From the NCBI GenBank assembly GCA_963678675.1, contig OY783191.1:11038115-11102114 (forward strand): a DNA stretch of 64,000 nucleotides, in the 5' to 3' direction. The first letter of the stretch is position 1, and the number at the start of each line of letters is the position of its first letter. This DNA is from Xiphydria camelus. Lineage: Eukaryota; Arthropoda; Insecta; Hymenoptera; Xiphydriidae. A program made the position numbers and the translations under genes. Under the pieces are notes generated by a model. It worked only from the letters and a program-made list of their open reading frames with translations, was not told the origin of the DNA and ran no database searches. Positions 22,280 through 30,130 of the stretch are shown here, piece after piece.

Positions 22280-22425
22280 AGCCCTCAGACTTCCTTCAGG
22301 TAAGGAGACCTCTGAGGTTTCTCACGTCTTCTGAAGTATGGAAAAGCCAACCGGCTTTTCCATACTTCAGAAGACGTTACAAATCTCAGAGGTCTCCTTA
22401 CCGCAAGGGAGGTTGGTGGGTTCAT
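22280..22425. repeat. inverted repeat with 54-bp perfect core hairpin
   Basis: 22324-22377 reads ACGTCTTCTGAAGTATGG AAAAGCC, AACC, then the complement. Outside it, GGTAAGGAGACCTCTGAG pairs with CTCAGAGGTCTCCTTACC after a small interruption. Probably a small foldback insertion. Confidence 0.8.
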
Positions 22426-22699
22426 GGAGGCTTCCCTCACCCTCAACTTGAGAGTTTTAAGTATGAATACGAGCCTAAAGAAACGGAAAACCGACCAAAC
22501 GGGAAAAGTAATGGGTAATAATCATGAAACACATACTCCATTTTTAATATAACTCTAAATGATAGTATAGTATTTTGAAAAACTCCGTTTCATTTGTTTT
22601 TGGAAGATATAAAATCGCCACAAAGATACGATGAAAGAAACCCAAAAAATATATATGTACAAATGTAAGAACACTGGAGACTGCAGTCTGTGAAATTTT

Positions 22700-23915
22700 C
22701 TACTTAACACATTTTTCCATAAACTTGCGATGAAATTCGCTCCTTAAAGAGTCGTTGATGAACATATCGCGTTTTTTTTCTGGCTCGGAGCGCGCGCAAT
22801 TCTTGAAAACGACATCGTCATCCCATCGTCTTCTCACTTTCATGTCGGTGCGAGGAGCTTGTGACGTATAATTAAGCAATGGATTTCCGGAAAGGATGTT
22901 CTCCATTCTTATTCTTTCCTCTTCCTGCTTCTTTTCCATTTCCTAGAAAAGAGAAGGAAAAAGGTGGTAAAATCTAAAAAACAGAGATCTATAACAATAT
23001 TGCGAGACGTGCGTTTCATTTCTCCATGGAAATAGAATTAAAATGGCGTATTTTGCAAGAATTCTATTAGTGCGACAAAACAATACATCGCACATACATC
23101 ACAAAATTATTTAAAAATTCAACGTCGTGATGACTAGTGTCAATATTATGAGCATTACTACATTTAGCTTCCAGATCATAGACACATTCATTAATTTGAT
23201 ATTTCACAAATATCGCAACGCACTTCACTGAAGCTAAGCATAACGATTATGTCTATCATTAAGAATGTCAATCCTCGAGACAATCACAAATCTACTGACA
23301 AATCGCCAAACCTTCTTAGCTTGTTCCACAGCCCGCTCCTTCCTGATACGTTGTAGTTCTGCCACCAAAGCAGCGGTATCATCCTCATCACTGTCCGAAT
23401 CAGATTCCTCCTCATCAATGGGGTCATCTGCGTCCAAATTCGCCACTGGGGCCTGATCAATCTTTTGCCTCTTGGAAGATGGTGGTGCGGCTTCGATGGT
23501 GCGGCGCTCTAGCGTCTTCTCCTTCTCGGCTTCCCGCTCCTCTAGCTCCTTACGAAAGTCACGGCTGCGCAACTCATCTTGCGTTCCCTGACCGTACTCT
23601 CTGTCCAACGTGATACAAAGGTCAATTAATCGTCCAAATGTTCAAAGGTTTTGAGTTCTTACATTGCGTTACGTATGGGTGTTTATACGATTGGACTAAC
23701 GCAAAAACGTATCGTAATTACACAAATACCTGTAGCAATTAGCAAGAGCAATACATTTTCTGACATTACTTTCGTTAAGTATACCTGTACTTCAGCTTCG
23801 TGTGTGAAGGCAAATCTCTGCTGGAATATTGTTTCGAGATCGCGCTAAGATCTTTTTCTCCGCGACCTTGTCCGCCTCTCGCCGACTCGAATGTAGATCT
23901 TGCGGCTGTAGTCAT
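22700..23915 (-). CDS. CWC15: CWC15, spliceosome-associated protein
   Basis: Three exons, 23915-23785, 23600-23312 and 22942-22700, encode 220 residues. Exon 1 gives [20 protein letters not shown] and [14 protein letters not shown]; exon 2 gives [27 protein letters not shown] and an acidic stretch; exon 3 gives [32 protein letters not shown] and ends [11 protein letters not shown]. These blocks are the conserved backbone of Cwf15/Cwc15, a member of the Prp19/NineTeen complex active in the nuclear spliceosome. Human CWC15 is about 229 residues, so this is full length. Splice phases are consistent; the exon 2 donor (GTTTGG) is weak. An LTR-like repeat begins only about 240 bp upstream of the ATG. 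Exon 1 is duplicated at 20181-20311. This is the one clear host gene. Confidence 0.95.
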
Positions 23916-24813
23916 TTTTCGCAGGACTACAACATTCAGAAGGATATGCGAAAAAAGATATTTCGATGCTTGGAATTGTTTATCACTTACTACACGTTAC
24001 TAAAGAAGATAGGTTATTATCATTATTATTACCTGTATATAGCTGTGTCTCGACGGTCTCAACGGTGTCGACGCCGATTGTAGGTAGTGCGAACCATATA
24101 GGGTATGGTGCCAACGGTGCCAACTGACCTACGATTTCCGCTGCTCCAGTGTTACGACCTGGTCTAATCCAGTCCTGGTCGCTTTGAAACGCGAGGCGCT
24201 AGGATCGCTTTACCGCGTGAATGGGTTACATTCAAACGTGCGAGTAGCGCGAATTCCGATAAAATTCAAGGACACAAGATAGAAGTTAATGCAGAGGTTG
24301 CCGACAGGATTCAAAGTTTTATTGACTGTAGAAACACACTGATGAACGAAGAGGCACTGATCACTATACTACACTGAACACAGAACAAAACTATACTTCC
24401 GCTCTCTTGTATTCGGTTGCGGTTTATATCTCTTACAACAGCTAGATAGTGGGGATAGCGTGGGCAATGCGGTACGCTCTAATTGGCTGAAAAGTGGCGT
24501 GGACGCGAGGGATGACGCTCCCCTGAGTCACGCACCTAACGGGACCAAGCGGTGGTTGCTCGTAGCGTACGCAGGGATCGGAGTTCGTCGCTATTTCTCC
24601 GTAAAGCGGATTAAGTAGCCGACGGTTGGCGGTGATTAGCGGAATGATTTCGGTGACGCGTGACATACTAGGAATCGTCCGGCAATTAGCCTTCCGCGAA
24701 AGGTACGGGACTGCGAGCACATTCCAGCCCCCTTCTTGGCCTTATCATATCCCATCTTATCCCTCGAGTGACCTTCGTTCTACTAGAGTATACGCAAAGA
24801 AATATGCTAATAG
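23614..24813 (-). repeat. duplicated 1200-bp segment, copy 2 (at CWC15)
   Basis: See 20010-21209. This copy is in its native context, because CWC15 exon 2 follows 13 bp beyond its end. Part of it (24158-24813) is also present, inverted, at 49700-50373 without CWC15 sequence, so that part is an independent repeat family. Confidence 0.9.
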
Positions 24814-25188
24814 CGAGGATTTCTGGTACGCGTCTTTGTCCGAACCTTTGAACAGCCCGCGTTCCTTAACCCTCGTACGTCCCTCGGGTCTATAATGACC
24901 CACAGCGTTCAATATCGATAAGTTATTATTATGCCTTTATAGATAATCTTCTGAAATTTTTAGACATTGTTTCTTTCTTATAACGATAATTTTTCATGAT
25001 GGAAATAAGCATGTAATTATGTAATTTTGTCGACTACAAAAAATTGCACGTATAAGGTCTTCGGGTCATATATGACCCATACTGTAGAATATTTTGTTAT
25101 TTGTATTCAGGTACCATTTGTAGTCAATGTACCATTTTTCTTATATTATGCAGTTTCCAGTGATTTCATAATACTTCAGACAAATTTT

Positions 25189-25650
25189 TTAAAGTGTACG
25201 TAGTTTGTTTGCTGAATGACCATGCATGTAGAGACGGAGTACGGACGTGGTCATTCCTGCTCTGCTCGGTTCTCCTGTAGGTATCTCTCCAAGTAGTGCG
25301 AGGAGTGTCTGTCTGATGGTATTAGCGTATATAATACCACCCATTACAATCGAAAGATCGAGAAATTTTTCAAATTTATCTTTTGTGAGAGGACGCCATT
25401 TCTTCATATGAGAATTTTCAACCTGATGATTTTGAGTTTCATAACGATTCGTCTCCTCTATAATTCTTTCAAGCAGACGAGAATCAAAAAAATAATTGAA
25501 ATAATCGATTGGACTATTTCCCAATATAAAGATTTTCGGATTTATTTCGGAGCTACCTTCGAAATCTTTGATTGATGGGTAAAAATACGGGTACTTGTAC
25601 TTTTGGTTCGGATTCGCCACTAGTCCAAGCTTCATTTTCAGCCATTGCAT
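25189..25650 (-). pseudogene. piggyBac transposase, N-terminal fragment
   Basis: The frame includes SPIDYFNYFFDSRLLERIIE, ETNRYETQNH, KKWRPLTKDKFEKFLDLSIV and MGGI. This is the characteristic start of the piggyBac DDE_Tnp_1_7 domain. A full transposase has 550 to 600 residues with three catalytic Asp residues further on; those are absent and the frame ends in unrelated sequence, so the gene was deleted internally. Mobilisation would need a transposase from elsewhere. Confidence 0.75.
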
Positions 25651-25797
25651 TGTTGGATACTACTGTATCAATACAACCGTAAAGAACAGGCGAGCGAGGC
25701 AGGCTTATAGATTGCGCGGAGCGTTGCGTTTGCGCGAACGAATTCGCTATACGCCACCTATAAGGCTTTTCGCGTATACCGTGTCATCATTCACCAT

Positions 25798-26178
25798 ATT
25801 GTATTCGCCATTTTTGATTTGAGACTAGACTGATTTGGACATCAGTATCGTAATAAGCGACCCCGAAAACCCCTCGAGTAACAAGTTTCGGGCCATGATT
25901 TTCAAATTTTTAAAATTTCTGGAATTCATCATCCGCCATCTTGGATTTGAGAATAGACCAATTTGGACATCAGCATCGTAATGAGCCATACAAAAAACCC
26001 CTGAGCAACAAGTTTCGGGCCATAATCTTCAAATTCTAAATATTTCTGGAATTCATCATCCGCCATATTGCATTCGCCATCTTGAATTTGAGAATAGAGC
26101 GATTTGGATATCAGCATCGTAATGAGCGACCCAAAAAACCCCCGAGTAACAAGTTTTGAGCGATAATCTTCCCTGCCA
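25798..26178. repeat. three tandem copies of a 125-bp unit inside piggyBac
   Basis: Each unit has TTCGCCAT or CATCCGCCAT, TTGAGA(C/A)TAGA, TTTGGA(C/T)ATCAG(T/C)ATCG and AACAAGTTTCGGGCC. The third copy is shorter. Non-coding. Confidence 0.8.
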
Positions 26179-26714
26179 AATTTTTTCCACTGGATCCAAA
26201 GTCGATTTTGCCCTGCGTCCGGGGTGGTCGATATATCGACCAGCAGTTAGATCGGGGCCTCCAAATAGGAAATTATTGACTTTATTTATAAATTTTACGT
26301 TTAAAAAGTCGATTTTAACTGAAATTTCCCCAGGCTCTAAAGGTTAATATATACGAGTACATACATCCTACCCTTGGGTCATATATGACCCGAAGGACTT
26401 AAGTGTAAGTATAAATGAGGGCCGTACGAGGGTTAACGGAAACTATGATGGTTGTCGCTTCATGTAGACTTGTCCAAAGAACTGTCGTTCCATGAAAGCG
26501 TGACGGAACGTCACACCTTCCCCCTTAACAAAAGGTGTTACCCATGGTGACAGCTTTCAATGGAAAATATATTGGTTATCGTTTCATATGGACTTGTTCA
26601 AAGGATTGTCGTTTTACTAGAAACGTGACGGAACGTCACACCAGCGAGATTGGCATAGGTTTGTTCCTGCAGAGAATCCGTGACTAATCCCTGACAGTTG
26701 GTGATTTGTACATA

Positions 26715-26860
26715 CCATATGTCCGCGATCTCCGCGATCAAAGAGCCCATAGCAAAATTGCGAGTTTTGCATGAGCACCTCTGTGGGTCTCCTCGTCCGA
26801 TAGAATCACCGGAGAAGCCTGAATGCGCATGCGTAGTCATCCGCGAGTGCAGTTCGACTT
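26715..26860. mobile_element. foldback element F4, left half only
   Basis: CCATATGTCCGCGATC start, TGCGAGTTTTGCATGAGCAC and GAATGCGCATGCGTAGTCAT in the arm order of F5 and F11, but no mirrored arm follows. Flanked by TA at the left. Confidence 0.65.
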
Positions 26861-26991
26861 CGATTTCGAGATGCGAGAAACGCAAAAGCAAATCCGCTCT
26901 GCTAGAAAGTACGGGTTCAGGAGACAAAGGATTTGATTTCAGTCTCGATGAAAGAAACACAAGGCAAGAACTAGGTGATCGCCAATAAGTA

Positions 26992-27297
26992 CCGTATGTC
27001 CGCGATCATTTGAACCATAGGAAAATTGCGAGTTTTGCATGAGCACCTCTTTGGGTCTCCTCGTCCAATAGAATCACCGGAGAAGCGTGAATGCGCATGC
27101 GTAGTCATCCGCGAGTATGGCGTGTCAGCAAGTTCAAATCGGTTATCGAAATAACTCGATCGGTTATCGATCACTCGCGGATGACTACGCATGCGCATTC
27201 ACGCTTCTCCGGTGATTCTATTAGACGAGGAAACCCAAAGGGGTGCTCATGCAAAACTCGCAATTTTCCTATGGTTCAAATGATCGCGGACATACGG
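26992..27297. mobile_element. foldback element F5 (CCGTATGTCC family), complete
   Basis: 306 bp, palindromic almost throughout: CCGTATGTCCGCGATCAT at the left is mirrored at the right, with TA on both sides. The centre is TCGGTTATCGAAATAA with an imperfect doubled dyad. Non-coding. Nearly the same as F11. Confidence 0.85.
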
Positions 27298-27489
27298 TAT
27301 ATTTTCAAAACAGCACCAACTCTCAAGTTTTCAAATGCGCTCTGCCTTCGGCGCCGCAGAGTATTTCGCTATTATCACGCTAGACCCAGCCCCTCGGCAG
27401 AAGTAGGGCACCAATCCCACATCTAACGCTAGTCGTGGACAAAGATCTTACTCCCACTCAATCCACACTCGCACCCCCATCTCGAGCTA

Positions 27490-27701
27490 CACCCGGGCGC
27501 ACGGAATCTGTCGCTGGTGACTTTTTTAAATGTTATTTTTAAACGTACTAACCAATGATTAATCAATCCTCGTGCTTTCATTAACGAGAGTAGACGTCAC
27601 CGTAGCTAATGAGGGCATGAGAATTAATTGTTCACTGGTTAGTACGTTTAAAAATAAGGTTTAAAAAAAGTCACCAGCGACAGATTTCGTGAGCACGGGT
27701 G
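27490..27701. mobile_element. MITE G1, TIR CACCCGGGCGCACGG, TSD TA
   Basis: Ends CACCCGGGCGCACGGAATCT and AGATTTCGTGAGCACGGGTG, flanked by TA. An inner arm GTTATTTTTAAACGTACTAA is mirrored. The short centre is GAGAGTAGACGTCACCGTAG. Further copies at 35083, 37568 and 46564. TA duplication suggests a Tc1/mariner-type mobiliser. Confidence 0.85.
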
Positions 27702-27864
27702 TACGTGACCTGATGCAAGGCTTCGTTGTTCTCGAGAGGGTAACGCTACCAAGGGTTTGTTTATAGGAAATCGTTTACGTCTACGAGTCCCTCGAGTCTA
27801 GTTCGTTGCAATGAAAGGAAATAATTCAAGGGAATTTATGACTTCCTTAAGCAGCCCCGATAGC

Positions 27865-28000
27865 CATGTGGCTCCACAGTGGTGGCACTGTGGGACCACG
27901 CGGTGACTTTGAGAAACATCACAGTGATGTCTTGGTGCGTGCCCACTGGGGTACCACTGTGGCATCACGCAGTGCACACGGTGGATAAAGTGGATAAAGT
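27865..28000. repeat. cluster of short CACAGTG-type dyads
   Basis: Several overlapping palindromes (CCACAGTGGTGGCACTGTGG, CATCACAGTGATG, CCCACTGGGG, CACTGTGGCATCACGCAGTG). Origin unknown. Confidence 0.5.
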
Positions 28001-28090
28001 AGGATTTTGCAAAAGGGGAACCGCATGCAGTGACTTTACCGAGGTTTTTCACTGCAGTGCCGCCGCCTGCCTCAAGTCTAGTAGTGTCGC

Positions 28091-28193
28091 TTTTTTTTTC
28101 ACGCCCTACCGGGATTTGAACCTGCGATCTTTAGAATACGAGATGCTTCGAAACTGGGAATGCTTCGCATTCTACCAATTGAGCCACCGACTC
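28091..28193 (-). pseudogene. tRNA-like sequence with A tail (retro-pseudogene or SINE head)
   Basis: On the minus strand there is an A-box-like TGGCTCAATTGGTAGA and, about 50 nt later, a B-box GGTTCAAATCC, the internal promoter of RNA polymerase III. The acceptor halves (GAGTCGG and TAGGGCG) do not pair and the T stem is poor. On the minus strand the 3' end is followed by nine A residues rather than a T terminator. That points to a retroposed tRNA-derived sequence, not a working tRNA gene. Confidence 0.5.
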
Positions 28194-28385
28194 TTCAAGC
28201 GCGATATTGCTCCACTCCGGTCATAATATAGAAACCGGACATGACAGTGACTGCTCTCGAAGGTTTTCATTAAATTTTTAAAAATAATTTGATCTTTTTC
28301 TTTTTGAAAATAAATGTCAACATAACCACGTAACATAAACAAAGAATTAGTAAATAAAAGTAGTTTTAAAAGTGCAAGTGCAATA

Positions 28386-28712
28386 ATGCCGCTAGTGGAA
28401 GGAGAAGCGGTATTGAAAGCAGGGTTTGTATTTTCCTGCGGAATCAAAAAGAGAAACCAAAATGCAGTGAAAATCGTCGCTTCTTGCGTACAATCGTCAC
28501 ATGGTACTATTTGCCCTACCGATTTACGTACAGAAGCGTTGCAAAAACATGTTTGCGTCTTCCTCTGGCCCAGCTGCACTTGCACGTTACTTCTTTATTG
28601 TTGTTTACTAGTAAGATGTTCACTTCAACTTCGTGAGGAGCACTTGTTACATGCAGAGATGTCAGTAACTAGTTACTTTTGTATCGAGTTACACAAAAGT
28701 TACACGCTATAG
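28386..28712 (+). pseudogene. possible SWIM-type transposon protein fragment
   Basis: The start EGEAVLKAGFVFSCGIKKRN and VKIVASCVQSSH resembles the region before the SWIM zinc finger in proteins often carried by insect transposons (pattern VLKAGHIxxCGV...IKLxALCLQSS). The Cys-x-Cys...Cys-x-His core is not recognisable, and the frame drifts into the TAACGAGTAAC repeat. Low-confidence relic. Confidence 0.3.
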
Positions 28713-29300
28713 GCTGTATTGGGAAACGGAATTCCTTACGTTACATTGCTACACAATTATCGAGGTATCGCTTGCTACTTGTTTCTTTTATAACGAGGAA
28801 CGAAGAAGCTCAGTTATTTGTTACACTTGTATCGAATAAGAAATTTTATTTCGTTACTCATTACATTTGTATCGAGTAACAATATGAAATTTCGTTATTT
28901 ATTTCTGTTCGTAGCATATGATGAACTAAAATTTCGTTACTCGATACAAATATAACGAGTAACGCAATTAAATCGATACTCGCGATACAAATGTGACAAG
29001 TATCGCAATTAAATTGGTTACTCGATACAAACGTAACGAGTAACGCAATTAAATTGCGATACTTGTTACATTTGTATCGAGTATCGCAATTAAATTGATA
29101 CTCAATACAAATGTAACCAGTAATGCAATTAAATTGGTTACTCGATTAATAATCTCGGTCGAGATTATTGAATTAATAAAATAGTAAAGTTGCGCGGCAA
29201 AGTTACAAATCTAACGAGTTACGCAATTTAATTAGTTACTCGATATAAATGTAACAAGTATCGCAATGAAATTGGTTACAATTAATGATTAGAATGTCAA
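28655..29300. repeat. inverted-unit satellite (TAACGAGTAACGCAATTAAAT)
   Basis: Many copies of a 35 to 40-bp unit such as GTTACTCGATACAAATGTAA and CGCAATTAAATTGCGATAC appear in both orientations, so any unit can pair with its neighbours. The array is denser between 28930 and 29150. Confidence 0.8.
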
Positions 29301-29535
29301 CATCCGGTACTGACATATTCATAAGACATTTCTATGTATACCGTATGTCCAATGGCTAGTCGAGCAGGTGCAGCGACCTGAATTTTTCTGAAATTTGACT
29401 TCGGCAGTGTTTTAGTTAGAGTTGGTTTTGGAAGATGGCGTTACGTACGAGCGAAATATTTGAAATGGTAAAAGCGGGAGGTAGATAAATGCGGGAGAAG
29501 TGAAGTGTAACCTCAAAATTGTGAATGTTGGAATA

Positions 29536-29734
29536 ATGGTGAGTAATTGTTTGAAACGATAAGACATAATAATTCGGGTTTCTTTTCGATGTTCAACCAA
29601 ATAACACGACTGATATTTAATTGCAGAGAGAAACTGATGCGACTGGCAGTCGTGGAGGAAGGGGCTACCGTCAACGTGGTCCTCGCCAGAGTGGTCGAGC
29701 TCTGCCTCGTCGACGAAAGGTTCAATTGAAATGA
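29536..29734 (+). CDS. small spliced Arg/Gly-rich frame in F6 left arm
   Basis: ATG at 29536-29538 is followed at once by a donor, GTGAGTAA. After 88 bp an acceptor TTAATTGCAG leads to an exon at 29627 that stays in frame to a stop at 29734. The predicted 36-residue peptide starts MRETDATGSRGGRGYRQRGP and ends RRRKVQLK. F9 carries the same arrangement (52494-52686) with a 6-bp in-frame difference, and mirrored copies lie in the opposite arms. It may be the start of a longer captured or element-encoded gene. Whether it is expressed is unknown; similarity to a host protein is not established. Confidence 0.4.
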
Positions 29735-29953
29735 AATTAAAGTCTGAGTCAAGGTGAAAATTGGAAGACATGGAAAGAAAACGCGGCAGAGTCGCCGACA
29801 GAAGGAGTGAGTAAAGTGCGAAAGAAAAATGCAGTGACGCCGAAAAACCATGTGGAAGACAGTGACGAACAGCAGCAGCAGCTGGTCGACACTGCTCAAC
29901 TCCGCACCAGCTCCTGAATTATATCTCGACGATCGCGATACGCGGCCGCTCCG

Positions 29954-30130
29954 ATGGACAACGATTCCAGACATTCGAGTCGTAGTAGCAGCAAGGACAG
30001 CAGCAGCAGCAGCAGCGTCAACGGCAGGGCCACCGTTGGAAAGCGAAGGCAATCCAAGACCGACTCAGATAGCTGTAAGAGAAAGACACATCGGCGGAAA
30101 CATAAAATATCGAAGCAAGACTTGCAATGA
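29954..30130 (+). pseudogene. Ser/Arg-rich coding-like segment in F6 left arm
   Basis: The frame starts MDNDSRHSSRSSSKDSSSSS and continues KRRQSKTDSDSCKRKTHRRK HKISKQDLQ, 58 residues. The composition is like the RS or K/S-rich part of nuclear RNA-binding proteins. In the same frame just upstream lies NAAESPTEGVSKVRKKN, separated by one TGA that is present in F6 and F9 alike. F9 holds the equivalent at 52874-53083 and the right arms hold mirror copies. Read as captured coding sequence; the source gene is not identified. Confidence 0.4.

Larger units (their letters stand above)
24870..26432. mobile_element. piggyBac-like element, TSD TTAA
   Basis: The ends CCCTCGTACGTCCC and GGGCCGTACGAGGG are flanked by TTAA on both sides (24866-24869, 26433-26436). 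The uninterrupted sequence is visible near 49660-49672 (GTTTCCGCTAAGGAACG, other strand, TTAG in place of TTAA). GGTCATATATGACCC dyads occur near both ends. The internal coding region is only the N-terminal part of a transposase, so the copy is non-autonomous. 1563 bp. Confidence 0.85.
24158..26712 (-). mobile_element. LTR-like repeat, copy 2, interrupted by piggyBac
   Basis: Minus-strand copy of the repeat seen in plus orientation at 49388-50373. Read on the minus strand it holds a promoter-like GAGATATAAACC, then about 120 bp on an AATAAAAC polyadenylation-like signal, the order expected of an LTR. A TGTGACGTTCCGTCAC dyad occurs twice. No retroviral-type coding region adjoins it, so a solo LTR is the best guess; the element class is not established. 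A piggyBac element splits it at 24866-26436. Confidence 0.5.

Noticed and set aside
24158..26712. Full retrotransposon at the LTR-like repeat
   Set aside because: No reverse transcriptase, integrase or gag-like frame was found next to any of the three copies, so only an LTR-like repeat is called.
28655..29300. CRISPR-like array
   Set aside because: The units are of variable length, in both orientations, without unique spacers, in a eukaryotic context.
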